A stretch of 64,000 nucleotides of DNA. Source: Yimella lutea. Its GTDB lineage: Bacteria > Actinomycetota > Actinomycetes > Actinomycetales > Dermatophilaceae. The stretch lies in assembly GCF_006715095.1 (NCBI RefSeq), contig NZ_VFMO01000001.1, positions 868,001 through 932,000 on the forward strand, in the 5' to 3' direction. Shown in pieces: positions 34,102 through 42,371 of this stretch. The notes beneath the pieces are model-generated. The model saw nothing but the letters and a program-made list of their open reading frames with translations, had not been told where the DNA came from and did no database searches. Numbering within the stretch: the stretch's first letter is position 1; each line of letters begins with the position of its first letter. The translations under genes were made by a program, and so were the position numbers.

Positions 34102-34138
34102 AGACATCACTATGACGTCAACATGGCGTCAGCATCAA
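34091..34138 (-). promoter_or_regulatory. Promoter with repeated operator in front of the RHH gene
   Basis: On the minus strand, TTGATG (34138-34133) and CATAGT (34114-34109) are separated by 18 bp, with ATG 34101 at 7 nt. Three direct 11-bp repeats, TGACGCCATGT, TGACGTCATAG and TGATGTCTATG, occupy 34131-34099 on that strand. TGACGTCA is itself a palindrome, and GTGATGTC/GACATCAC arms (34091-34098, 34103-34110) frame the start codons. This is a likely autorepression operator. Confidence 0.6.
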
Positions 34139-34225
34139 GGGTTCGGGGGCGGCAGAAAAATCCGAGCCGCCGACGATCTGCTGGACGCGGGTCATCACGA
34201 GGTCGGCAGTCGAGGTGCGTGAGGG

Positions 34226-34915
34226 TCATGGGGCCTCGACCAGGCCGGTGACGCGGGCGTCGTGTGCCGCCAGCGTGGGAGGCAGCGCCGTCTCCTCGTG
34301 GTCGAGCAGCCAGTGCCCCAGTCCGAGCAACTCAGCCGCCGGTCGGGGATCGCTGCGCGCGAGAGCGGCGGCCGTTCCCACGCAGCACTCGCCCATGGCC
34401 GGGGCGGACGCGTAGAGCGGGGCCCGCCCATCGCCTCGGCGAACCACCTCGTGGCCACATCCACCCGGTCGAGTGCCAGCGCCGCCCAACCCGCGTACGT
34501 GGCGATCGTGGCCGTCGGCCGCACGCCGAGTCAGCCTGCCTGGCACGCGGAGTCCTCGAGCAGGTCGAGCGCCTCCTGCGGCCGGCCGGCGTGCAGCAGC
34601 AGCGCCAGGGCGGCCTTGGGATGGCAGTGACCCTATGCACCACGCCGGCACTGTGGCCTGCCCGGGCCATCGCCGCGTGCTCTTCGGCCATGGCTCCCTC
34701 GGTGTCACCGGCGGCCCGTGTCCTTGTCCGCGCCGCCTGGACGGTCCTCGTCCAGAGGGAAGCTCACCAGCGTGGTCCGAACGCCACGGCGTAGCTCGTC
34801 CAGCCGCACCCGCTCGGGGCCGACCAGGGTGGCAGACACGTTGTCGTAGGCGATGTCCCCCTGCCACAGGGCCAGGGCGCGGCGGCACAGATCGGGGTTC
34901 AGTGCGTACATCCAG
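34226..34915 (-). pseudogene. SARP/BTAD-type transcriptional regulator relic
   Basis: On the minus strand, pieces in several frames form one decaying protein. 34915-34705 gives ALNPDLCRRALALWQGDIAYDN and LVGPERVRLDELR, like a BTAD domain. Then AEEHAAMARAGHSAGVVH, HPKAALALLLHAGRPQEALDLLEDSA, TYAGWAALALDRVDVATRWFAEA and AAELLGLGHWLLDHEETALP appear in different frames to a stop at 34226, typical of a TPR-like C terminus. At least three frame changes are needed to join them. The N-terminal DNA-binding part is missing. Confidence 0.6.
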
Positions 34916-34916
34916 G

Positions 34917-36013
34917 CCGAGGTGCGCCGCGTCGAGGAACGGGCCGAATTGAATGCCCAGGACCAGGCGGCGGGACGGCCCGCGACTCGTCCGGTCGACC
35001 TGGATCGGGTGCACCTGCAGCGTGTGTTGCGCGGCACCGCGGCCGGTTCCCCGACCGAGGCGGAGTGGTTGCGGAACGCGGCGATGGTCGGCTTCGAGCT
35101 GGTGCCCCGGTGGGGTAAGGGTGGCCGCGACGTCGTCACCGGGTACTCGGTGTCGTTGGCCGACACCGACTCGGTCGCGATCGCCGAATCGAAGATCGCG
35201 CCGGACCTGACACTGACATCGTTGCGGAAGCAGTGGGCACCCCACGAAACACCCGGAGACCCGGCGGGAAGCGCTCGCGCTGTGACGGGAAGAAGAGGCG
35301 GTTGTCGACCACCCCGCCACCGACGTTGAGGAGCACCTGGCCGAAGCCGAGCACCACGCAGAACGGTTCGCTGCCGAGGTCGAGGCGACCGACCCCGAAG
35401 ACATTGAGCAGTGGCGATCGCACGCGGCCGCCGCCGGCGGGATGCTCGCCCTGGCCGCGGTGCATCACCCCGACCCGCACGAGGCGTCCCGGCTGGGGAA
35501 GGTCGCCGACGAGTACGCCCGAGTGTCTTCGATCCCCGCCCGAAGGACTACACCACCGGGGCCGGGATGTAGCACGGCAGCACTCTGCCCCGCTCCCGCT
35601 CAGCAGGGCTCGCAGCACGACACCTGAACCTCGCGACCCGCGCCGGCGGCCGCGACCGGACTCGCGGCTGGTACGCGGTGATGAAGCAGATCCAGCGCAC
35701 CGTGCCCGCTCTGCAGGATGCGCAGGCCGCCCGCCAGGAACTCGTCGACCTTGGTCGCGGCCAAACCGTCACCCAGCAGCAGCTCGTGCCTGTCCGGGTC
35801 GGCGCCGGGTATAACGCCGAGGCCGGCCGCGTCCCCTCGTCGATGCGCACCACTCCCGCGCCGGAACTGCCGGCAGAGGCGATCGAGGCCCAACAGGCCG
35901 CAGCGCACGGCACTTCTGGGCGACCTCGGTTCCCGGCCGCCGGCACCGGTCCGGCGCACGGCTGGTCCAATGGGTGGCCGGCACCCCCCACGCCGCACCG
36001 GGCCGGCACCTGA
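34917..36013 (+). pseudogene. Mobilisation relaxase relic (C-terminal part)
   Basis: The plus strand reads EVRRVEERAELNAQDQ, TEAEWLRNAAMVGFELVPRW, GRDVVTGYSVSLAD and SKIAPDLTLTSLRKQW, as in the C-terminal half of actinobacterial MobA-type relaxases. About 35254 an extra G shifts the frame; the continuation ETRREALAL is followed by TGA 35283-35285 where a Trp (TGG) is expected, then REEEAVVDHPATDVEEHLAE and QWRSHAAAAGGMLALAAVHH. Further frame changes follow before RGWYAVMKQIQRTVPALQDA. The catalytic N-terminal HUH domain is absent. Confidence 0.65.
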
Positions 36014-36197
36014 TCGAGGGTTCGGTCAGTAAACCTTCCACACACATCAGGATGAGGGGCTACAACCAGCGTTATGGCCCCCTTGTGTCACCCAGAGATC
36101 GCCCTACCCAGCCCCGTCAGCTGGTCGGCGAGTCGGGAGGGCGTCGCGTGAGAGACAGCGTCCCAAGGCCTGGGATCGCATGTCCCGACGTAGTCGA
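36014..36197. other. Short non-coding stretch between relics, no gene seen
   Basis: About 184 bp with no convincing frame in either direction; GC content appears lower than in core genes, especially towards 36200-36360. Confidence 0.5.
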
Positions 36198-36372
36198 TCA
36201 CCGTTCGCCGCGATCCTTAGTATCGTCGCCATCTTCGATGCTGTTGAATAACACGCGAAAGTAGCGGACAACCCCCCATAATGTGACGATCGCAAGCGGG
36301 AGCGACAATATTTGGAGGAGCGACCCCAAGCCCTCATTCGATTGTTTGAGTTGCGATCCTCCAAAGGTAAGG
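36198..36372 (-). pseudogene. Membrane-protein ORF truncated by the ISL3 element
   Basis: On the minus strand, directly after the IS left end, the frame reads LTFGGSQLKQSNEGLG, then a membrane helix (LLQILSLPLAIVTLWGVVRYF) and a charged tail ending DDTKDRGER at TGA 36198-36200. About 58 codons remain and the start has been lost to the IS. Base composition is more AT-rich than its surroundings. Family unknown. Confidence 0.5.
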
Positions 36373-36430
36373 GGCTCATCACAGATGAGGGTGTAGGAGT
36401 TCCTGGCGCGTCGGTCCGGGGGTGAGGGTC

Positions 36431-36479
36431 GAGGTCTCCCGATGATGAGAGTTCTGACGCAACTCATCTGGAAGACCTC
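36431..36479 (+). repeat. Hairpin upstream of the transposase
   Basis: GAGGTCT near 36431 and AGACCTC near 36474, with an inner ATGAG/CTCAT pair, can fold just before the transposase GTG. It may limit expression of the transposase from outside promoters. Confidence 0.4.
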
Positions 36480-36482
36480 GAC

Positions 36483-37790
36483 GTGCACAACGCTACCTTC
36501 ACGACGCCTGACCTGACTACGTTCTGCCGCCTGGATGAGCTTGGTCTCCTCGCGACGGGTCAACGTCTTGAACCAGGCCGGGCGGTGCTGACGTGCCGGG
36601 TCGTTGAGGATGACCGGTGGTGTCACCGGTGCGGCTGCGAAGGGACCCCGCGGGGCAGCGTGGTCCGCCGGTTGGCCCACGAACCGTTCGGGTGGCGACC
36701 AACGACACTGCTGGTCACGGTACGGCGGTACCGGTGCACCGAGTGTGGGCATGTGTGGCGCCAAGACACCAGCCTCGCGGCCGAACCGCGAGCCACCTTG
36801 TCGCGGCGTGCGATGGCGTGGGCACTTGCCGCGATCGTGTGTCAGCACCTGACCGTCGCCCGGGTCGCTGAAGGACTCGGCGTTGCCTGGAACACCGCGA
36901 ATGACGCGGTCCTCGCCGAGGGGTACCGGGTGTTGATCAACGACCCGGCCCGGTTCGAAGGTGTCACCGCGATCGGGGTCGATGAACACGTCTGGCGCCA
37001 CACTCGGCACGGCGACAAGTACGTCACGGTGATCATCGATCTGACCCCGATCCAGGACGGCACCGGGCCAGCACGGTTGTTAGACATGGTTCCCGGCCGA
37101 TCCAAGGCCGTGTTCAAGACTTGGCTCGCCGACCGTGACCCAGCGTGGCGTGAGACGGTGCAGGTCGTCGCGATGGATGGGTTCACCGGCTTCAAAACTG
37201 CTGCTACCGAAGAACTCCCGGACGCGACCACGGTGATGGACCCGTTTCATGTCGTCCGGTTAGCCGGTGACGCCCTGGACAAGTGCCGGCGCCGGGTCCA
37301 GCACGAGCTGCACGGCCACCGGGGTCGGGCCGGTGACCCTTTGTACCGTGCGCGGCGCACGCTGCATACCGGAGCGGACCTGCTCACCGACCGGCAGCAG
37401 GACCGCCTCACCGCGTTGTTCGCGGTCGAGGAGCATGTGGAAGTTGAGTGCACCTGGGGCATCTACCAGCGGATGATCGCGGCGTACCGGCACCGCGACC
37501 GTGCCACCGGCAAGAAGCTCATGACCGCCCTCATCGATTCGATCAGTACCGGTGTGCCCAAGGCCTTGACCGAGATCACCACCCTTGGCCGCACCCTGAC
37601 CAAGCGGTCCGCCGACGTGCTGGCCTACTTCGACCGGCCTGGCACCAGCAACGGACCAACGGAGGCGATCAACGGTCGCCTCGAGCACCTACGCGGGTCG
37701 GCCCTCGGCTTCCGCAACCTCGCCCACTACATCGCCCGATCCCTCCTCGAAACCGGCGGCTTCAGACCTCAGCTACACCCTGGTTTGTGA
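36483..37790 (+). CDS. ISL3-family transposase
   Basis: 435 residues. An N-terminal zinc-finger region has CHRCGC (about 47-52) and CTECGHVW; the DDE catalytic core follows with GVDEHVWRH (first Asp), VAMDGFTGFK (second Asp) and SNGPTEAINGRLEHLRG (Glu), with the terminal GFRNLAHYIARSLLETGGF typical of ISL3. The frame is complete from GTG 36483 to the stop 6 bp before the right end, so the element may be active. Confidence 0.93.
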   Translation: MHNATFTTPDLTTFCRLDELGLLATGQRLEPGRAVLTCRVVEDDRWCHRCGCEGTPRGSVVRRLAHEPFGWRPTTLLVTVRRYRCTECGHVWRQDTSLAAEPRATLSRRAMAWALAAIVCQHLTVARVAEGLGVAWNTANDAVLAEGYRVLINDPARFEGVTAIGVDEHVWRHTRHGDKYVTVIIDLTPIQDGTGPARLLDMVPGRSKAVFKTWLADRDPAWRETVQVVAMDGFTGFKTAATEELPDATTVMDPFHVVRLAGDALDKCRRRVQHELHGHRGRAGDPLYRARRTLHTGADLLTDRQQDRLTALFAVEEHVEVECTWGIYQRMIAAYRHRDRATGKKLMTALIDSISTGVPKALTEITTLGRTLTKRSADVLAYFDRPGTSNGPTEAINGRLEHLRGSALGFRNLAHYIARSLLETGGFRPQLHPGL

Positions 37791-38481
37791 TGAGCCTGAA
37801 AAGGGCTGTTGGAAGTCCTGGATCGGATTGCAGCCGAGCGTTGCATTTGCGATTACTCCTGCTCCACCACCATATGTGAAGCCGGCGACGCCACCGATGA
37901 CGGTTCCTTCCGGCCCGACGACAGGCAGAGCCCCGAGCGCGGCCATGCCCAACTCGCGCAAGCGGCCCCTGCCGAGCGAGGTGTCGGTCGACGCGCCGCA
38001 GCATCGTCGGGTCGCTGGGGTCGGAGAGTGCGCCGAGACGGGTCAGGCAGGCCCGCATGCGGCGGTGCTCAGACAGTACGACCGCCGACAGCTGGCGGAC
38101 GCCGGCGGCGTGCGCCGAGCGGGCTGTCTCGACGACGAGCGCTCGCCCCACGTCCTGGCCCTGCCAGTCGTCGACGATCATCACCGCGATCTCGGCCTCG
38201 TCGGTGTCCGATGACCGGACCCACATCGCGAGACCGATCGCCCGGCCGGTGCCGGACTCATGTGCCACGTGCGATCGCTGAACACCGTCCACCACCCGTG
38301 CGAGTGCGGTCGCCAAGCGGAGCGGAAGCCGCTGGATGCCGGTGTGAAGACGCAGGTACGCAGATTGCGCAGACATCCCACCCATGACCTCGTGGACGGT
38401 GAGGACGTCGCCGTCCGTGAGGGAGCGCACCGCGAAGGTTTCGGTGGGCGCCGGGAGGGCAGTGCCCCAGTGCTGAATCAC
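37762..38481 (-). CDS. GNAT acetyltransferase, C terminus reading into foreign sequence
   Basis: The first 160 residues form a GNAT domain: TFAVRSLTDGDVLTVHEVMGG, IGLAMWVRSSDTDEAEIAVMIVDDWQGQDVGRALV (acetyl-CoA loop Q-G-x-x-x-G) and LTRLGALSDPSDPTMLRRVD. After about residue 163 the frame continues with a basic, unnatural sequence (RARGSACRRAGRNRHRWRRR) that overlaps the Gly-rich ORF and only stops inside the IS. So the real end was probably lost in the same rearrangement. The GTG start is at 38481; the substrate is unknown. Confidence 0.6.
   Translation of the reverse strand: MIQHWGTALPAPTETFAVRSLTDGDVLTVHEVMGGMSAQSAYLRLHTGIQRLPLRLATALARVVDGVQRSHVAHESGTGRAIGLAMWVRSSDTDEAEIAVMIVDDWQGQDVGRALVVETARSAHAAGVRQLSAVVLSEHRRMRACLTRLGALSDPSDPTMLRRVDRHLARQGPLARVGHGRARGSACRRAGRNRHRWRRRLHIWWWSRSNRKCNARLQSDPGLPTALFRLITNQGVAEV
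37797..37961 (-). pseudogene. Glycine-rich hydrophobic ORF cut by the IS
   Basis: The minus-strand frame reads RELGMAALGALPVV, then GTVIGGVAGFTYGGGAGVI and ANATLGCNPIQDFQQPF, and runs into the IS right end. The Gly-zipper pattern is like that of small bacteriocins or membrane peptides, but no leader or maturation gene is present. A TTG at 37961 is the nearest start; an upstream open frame overlaps the GNAT gene. It may be the N-terminal part of the ORF continuing at 36372. Confidence 0.35.
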
Positions 38482-38589
38482 AGGATCATGGTTGTCGTGG
38501 TCTGCATGACGCTCCTCGTGGTCTCGTTGAGACCAAGCTGCGCGCCCGGTCTGTCACCGACCTGGCACGGTCGGAGAACCTCCGAGAAC

Positions 38590-38742
38590 GCTGGGCTTGC
38601 TCGACCAGCGTCGGGGTGTGGCCGCGTTGGCGTTCGCGGTCACCGTGGTTTCGGCCCATGCGGATTCACTTCGACACGTCGCTCGTGCCTCGCGACGGCT
38701 CAGTACAAGCCTTCGTCATCCGCAGGGCTCGACCAGCGGTGG
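38590..38742 (-). repeat. Partial GGTCGAGCC...GACGAAGG repeat copies in the GNAT-menF gap
   Basis: The 261-bp gap (38482-38742) has no gene. Its last 70 bp, read on the minus strand, give GCTGGTCGAGCCCTGCGG followed by ATGACGAAGG; a second GCTCGACCAGCG lies near 38598. Similar pieces occur at 40838-40940 and 62525-62567. Confidence 0.5.
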
Positions 38743-40023
38743 TCAGTCGTCGGCGAGGGCGCTGCGCATCGGCAGCAGCTTGGCGTCCGACTCGGCCAGT
38801 TCGGCCTCGGGGATGCTTCCGGCGACAATGCCGCAGCCGGCGAAAAGCCTTATTCGACAGGGGTCCTCGGGGTCGAGCATGCCGCTGCGCAGGGCGATGC
38901 CCCACTCGCCGTCACCATCGACGTCGAGCCAACCGACCGGGCCGGCGTAGCGTCCGCGGTCCATCCGCTCGAGTTCGTGGATGACCTCGGCTGCCATGCC
39001 GGTCGGCGTGCCGCACACCGCCGCGGACGGGTGCAGCGCGGCTGCGAGCGCCAGTGACGGCGTGCCGTTGCGCAGCACGCCGGTGACGTCGGTGGCCAGG
39101 TGCATCACGTTGGGCAGGTGCAGCACGAACGGGGACTCGGGCACGTTCATCGACTTGCAGTGCGGACGTAGCGCCTCGGCGACCGAGCGCACGGCGTACT
39201 CGTGTTCTTCGAGGTCCTTGGAGGACCGGGCCAAACCGGCGGCCAGGCCGAGGTCGTGCTCGTCGTCGCCGCTGCGGCGGATGGTGCCGGCGAGAACACG
39301 CGAGGTGACCAGGCCCTTCTCGCGGCGCAGCAGCATCTCCGGGGTCGCCCCGAGCATGCCGTCGACGGCGAAGGTCCACGTGTTGGAGTAGGTCTGCGAC
39401 AGGCGGTGCAGCAGCCGGCGCGGGTCGATCGGGGTTGCGCTGCGAGCCACGACGTCGCGCGCCATGACCACCTTGTCCAGGTCGCCGTGCTGGATGCGCT
39501 GCACGGACTCGGCGACCGCGTGCGCCCACTCGTCGCGGCTCAGGGACCCTGATTCGAAGGCCGTCTCACCGGTCGTGCGCGGCTCGTGGCGCTCCACCCG
39601 GGCGGGGGTACCGGGCAAGCGGTCGGCCGTCGCGATCTGGGTGATCCAGCAGCGGCCCTCCCGTCGTCCGACGACCACCTCGGGCACGACCAGCGTGCTG
39701 GTCTGACCCGAGCGGCGACTGAACGCGAAGGTGCCGAATGCGATGGGTCCCGTGCCCGGGAGGTCGAGATCGGTGCGGACCACGGCGCTCGCGGCGACGT
39801 CCTGCCACCACTGTGTGGCGGCGTCGAACCGGTCGGCACCGCTGGTGGTGATCGAGGCGGCCCGGCCCCAGCCGATGAGTCCTTCGCCGCCCCGCAACCA
39901 GCAGACGATGTCCTGCGGCGCGACGTCGTCGGGCACCAGCAGCGACAGGTCGATCGGGTCGGGGATCTGCGTCGTCCGGGCCACCAGGGTCGGCGGGGTG
40001 GCGTCGGCGAGCGGGAAGGTCAC
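38743..40023 (-). CDS. menF: Isochorismate synthase MenF
   Basis: Converts chorismate to isochorismate at the head of the pathway. 426 residues of the chorismate-utilising fold: KVVMARDVVARS near 177, TPEMLLRREKGLVTSRVLAGTIRR, HLATDVTGVLR, PSAAVCGTPTGMAAEVI and the C-terminal IRLFAGCGIVAGSIPEAELAESDAK. The GTG at 40023 was chosen over TTG 40029 because a TACGCT box (40037-40032) lies 8 nt upstream on its strand. It is divergent from menG. Confidence 0.93.
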   Translation of the reverse strand: MTFPLADATPPTLVARTTQIPDPIDLSLLVPDDVAPQDIVCWLRGGEGLIGWGRAASITTSGADRFDAATQWWQDVAASAVVRTDLDLPGTGPIAFGTFAFSRRSGQTSTLVVPEVVVGRREGRCWITQIATADRLPGTPARVERHEPRTTGETAFESGSLSRDEWAHAVAESVQRIQHGDLDKVVMARDVVARSATPIDPRRLLHRLSQTYSNTWTFAVDGMLGATPEMLLRREKGLVTSRVLAGTIRRSGDDEHDLGLAAGLARSSKDLEEHEYAVRSVAEALRPHCKSMNVPESPFVLHLPNVMHLATDVTGVLRNGTPSLALAAALHPSAAVCGTPTGMAAEVIHELERMDRGRYAGPVGWLDVDGDGEWGIALRSGMLDPEDPCRIRLFAGCGIVAGSIPEAELAESDAKLLPMRSALADD

Positions 40024-40031
40024 GAGCAAGG

Positions 40032-40078
40032 AGCGTACGCCGACCGGCGAGTAATACGGTCACTGCGTGCGTCAAGAT
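40032..40078. promoter_or_regulatory. Divergent leaderless -10 boxes (menF and menG)
   Basis: TACGCT (minus, 40037-40032) is 8 nt before GTG 40023; CAAGAT (plus, 40073-40078) is 6 nt before ATG 40085. Confidence 0.55.
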
Positions 40079-40084
40079 GGGCAC

Positions 40085-40777
40085 ATGAATCGCGCCAGCC
40101 TCGACAAGCGCCCCTCCGACGTCGCCCGGATGTTCGATGACGTGGCAGCCCGCTACGACATCACCAACGACGTCATGTCGATGGGGCAGGACCGCCGCTG
40201 GCGCAAGCAGGTGGTGGACGCCGTCGCACCCAAGCGTGGCGAACTCATCCTCGACATCGCTGCCGGCACCGGCACGTCGAGCGAGCCGTTCGAGGCGGCC
40301 GGTGCACAGGTCGTGCCCGCCGACTTCTCGCTCGGCATGCTGCGCGTCGGCAAGAAGCGTCGCGCCGACATGGCCTTCACCGCGGCGGACGCGATGAACC
40401 TGCCGTTCCCGGACAACACGTTCGACGCGGTCACGATGAGCTTCGGTCTGCGGAATGTCGAGAACTCGGTGAAGGCGCTCGCGGAGTTCCACCGCGTCAC
40501 CAAGCCCGGCGGACGCGTCCTCATCTGTGAGTTCTCGACGCCGACGAACCCGGTTTTCCGCAAGGTGTACTCCGAGTACTTGATGGGTGCGCTGCCACGC
40601 ATCGCCAAGCCGGTCGGATCGAACGCCGAGTCGTACGTGTACCTGGCCGAGTCGATCCAGGCCTGGCCCGACCAGGCCGGGATGGGCGCGCAGTTGCAGC
40701 AGGCCGGCTGGAGCGACGTGGAGTGGAAGAACCTCGCCGGCGGGATCGTCGCGCTGCACCGGGGCACCAAGGCCTGA
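40085..40777 (+). CDS. menG: Demethylmenaquinone methyltransferase MenG (UbiE)
   Basis: Performs the last methylation of demethylmenaquinone with SAM. 230 residues of the UbiE class: the N-terminal [22 protein letters not shown] signature seen in pieces near residue 12-35, the SAM motif [12 protein letters not shown], the second signature FGLRNVEN, and GGIVALHRG at the end. ATG 40085 suits the CAAGAT box; GTG 40067 is an alternative start. It shares the divergent promoter region with menF. Confidence 0.95.
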   Translation: MNRASLDKRPSDVARMFDDVAARYDITNDVMSMGQDRRWRKQVVDAVAPKRGELILDIAAGTGTSSEPFEAAGAQVVPADFSLGMLRVGKKRRADMAFTAADAMNLPFPDNTFDAVTMSFGLRNVENSVKALAEFHRVTKPGGRVLICEFSTPTNPVFRKVYSEYLMGALPRIAKPVGSNAESYVYLAESIQAWPDQAGMGAQLQQAGWSDVEWKNLAGGIVALHRGTKA

Positions 40778-40837
40778 CTTCTTCGCGGTCCGGAGCACGC
40801 GTGGTCGGGTTCTCGTCCCGTCGGCGCCTTGGTTTCG

Positions 40838-40940
40838 GCGCGCACGCCTTCCTTCGTCAGGCGTGGGCTCTGCCAGCGGCGTTCGCAGGGTGCGGCTCGA
40901 CCAGCGGCGGTTGCGGATGTAGCTCGACCGGCGGTGTTTA
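40838..40940 (-). repeat. Cluster of GAGCC...GACGAAGG repeat copies, one with hairpin
   Basis: Read on the minus strand, 40879-40838 gives CGCTGGCAGAGCC, then CACGCCT, TGACGAAGG and AGGCGTG, the last pair forming a 7-bp stem (40843-40849, 40859-40865). Two further CTGGTCGAGC / CCGGTCGAGC fragments lie at about 40895-40935. The gap 40778-41038 holds no gene besides these repeats and the Rex-like operator. Confidence 0.6.
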
Positions 40941-40990
40941 GGATCGCCTTAGTAGGGAAATTCGAGGGCTGCGACGTAGAGTGCACGGGT

Positions 40991-41008
40991 TAGTGAACGT
41001 CTTCACAA
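40991..41008. promoter_or_regulatory. Rex-like operator upstream of menJ-nuo
   Basis: TAGTGAACGTCTTCACAA matches the redox repressor Rex consensus TTGTGAAnnnnTTCACAA at 13 of 14 defined positions. It lies 30 bp before menJ, near TAGAGT (40977-40982) and TTAGTG (40990-40995), either of which could be the -10. In Streptomyces, Rex controls nuo, cyd and atp genes according to NADH/NAD+. Rex itself is not encoded in this window. Confidence 0.6.
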
Positions 41009-41038
41009 GCAGACCCAGAAGCACCGAGGAACCCCACT

Positions 41039-42316
41039 GTGAGCCAGGCTGCCCCGCATCATGCGGCGGAGGGAACCGCTGACGTCATCGTCGTCGGCGC
41101 AGGCCCCGCAGGTTCGGCGACCGCAGCGCACCTGGCCCAGGCCGGCCTCGACGTGCTGGTGCTGGAGAAGGCCACTTTCCCCGACGACACCGACCGCGGC
41201 AACAACCGTGGCGAGGCTCTGTCTCCGCGCGCGGTTCGCGAACTGATCACCCTCGGCGTCCCCACCGACGGATGGGTGCGCACCAAGGGTGTGCGGATCA
41301 TCGGTGGCGGCATGCGACTGCAGGTCGCCTGGCCGGACGAGGCCGCCTTCCCGCCGTACGGTTTCGTGCGCAGCCGGCGCGAACTCGCCCAGGCCCTCGC
41401 CGAGCATGCCGCGGCCGAGGGCGCCCGCGTGCTGCACGGGGTCGAGGTCACCGGGCCGATCACGGACTCGAACGGCAGGATCGTCGGCGTCGAGGCTCGG
41501 CGCATCGACGACGAGGGCGCGAAGGTCGGCTTCGACACGCCGCTGGTCATTGCGGCCGACGGCGCCGGGTCGGTCCTGGCGCAAGTGGCCGGTCTCGAGT
41601 CGGAGCAACCCGAGATGTACGCGGTCTGCGCCACGTACACCAGTCCGCGCAGCAACGACGACCACCTGGAATCCTGGGTCGAACTCCCGACGCCGGACGG
41701 CGGTGAGCCGATGCGTGGCCGCGGCTGGATCCATGGCCTGGGCGACGGCACGAGCACCGTCGGACTCACCGTTCGCGAGGACATTGCGCCGGCCGACGCC
41801 GCGAACGCCCTGAAGCGCTGGGTGGCGACGATGCCGTCCGAGTGGACCTTCGACGACTCCACGATGCAGGGCGAGATCGAGGGCGCGCGCCTTCCGGCGG
41901 GTCTGACCCGCGGGCGGTTGTACACCGACGGGCTGTTGCTCGTCGGCGACGCAGGAGCCTGCACCAACCCGTTCACCGGCGAGGGCATCGCTGCCGCGCT
42001 GGAGTCCGGCCGCCTCGCTGCGCAGGTTGTCGTCCATGCCTTCGCGCGCTGCGATGCCGCCGGTCGCGAGCAGGTCCTGGCTTCCTACCCGGACGCCGTG
42101 AGCGGCGCGCTGGGTGGGTACTACACAATGGGTCGTTGGTTCGCCAAGATGATCGGCAACCCGCACCTCGAGCGCTGGGCCGTGAAGTACGCGGTACCCC
42201 GCGCGACGACGATGCGGTTCGCGGTGAAGTTGATGGCAAACCTCGGTGACACCCACGGCCGCAACGCCGACGACCGGCTGCTGGCAGCCCTGACACGGGT
42301 GACCCCGGCAGCATGA
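41039..42316 (+). CDS. menJ: Menaquinone reductase MenJ (geranylgeranyl reductase family)
   Basis: A FAD enzyme that saturates one isoprene unit of the menaquinone tail. 425 residues with the Rossmann motif VVGAGPAGSATAAHLAQ near residue 18, the GEALSPRAVREL and PYGFVRSRRELAQAL segments and the second FAD motif LLVGDAGACTNPFTGEGIA. It is the last step after menG and lies upstream of nuoA by 55 bp, so it may share the nuo transcript. The GTG start is at 41039; the RBS is GAGGAACCCC. Confidence 0.93.
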   Translation: MSQAAPHHAAEGTADVIVVGAGPAGSATAAHLAQAGLDVLVLEKATFPDDTDRGNNRGEALSPRAVRELITLGVPTDGWVRTKGVRIIGGGMRLQVAWPDEAAFPPYGFVRSRRELAQALAEHAAAEGARVLHGVEVTGPITDSNGRIVGVEARRIDDEGAKVGFDTPLVIAADGAGSVLAQVAGLESEQPEMYAVCATYTSPRSNDDHLESWVELPTPDGGEPMRGRGWIHGLGDGTSTVGLTVREDIAPADAANALKRWVATMPSEWTFDDSTMQGEIEGARLPAGLTRGRLYTDGLLLVGDAGACTNPFTGEGIAAALESGRLAAQVVVHAFARCDAAGREQVLASYPDAVSGALGGYYTMGRWFAKMIGNPHLERWAVKYAVPRATTMRFAVKLMANLGDTHGRNADDRLLAALTRVTPAA

Positions 42317-42371
42317 GCGTGAATACCATGGAGCGTCGCTCGATCATGAGCGCCTGGAAGGAGTCGGCCCG

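Larger units (their letters stand above)
36373..37796 (+). mobile_element. ISL3-family insertion sequence, apparently intact
   Basis: The ends are imperfect inverted repeats: left GGCTCATCACAGATGAGGG and right (reverse complement) GGCTCATCACAAACCAGGG, each continuing with TGTAG (21 of 24 matching). One full transposase gene lies inside. The 8 bp outside each end (AGGTAAGG and TGAAAAGG) do not match as a target duplication, so flanks may have been rearranged. Size, single transposase and end sequence fit ISL3. Confidence 0.85.

Noticed and set aside
34226..35404. 392-codon minus-strand open frame in the mobile region as an intact gene
   Set aside because: Only its end resembles a protein family; adjoining pieces lie in other frames, so it is a relic, not a gene.
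40938..40956. Iron-box (DtxR/IdeR-like) sequence TTAGGATCGCCTTAGTAGG upstream of menJ
   Set aside because: Only about 10 of 19 positions fit the consensus and the right half is not symmetrical; the Rex-like site nearby is far better.
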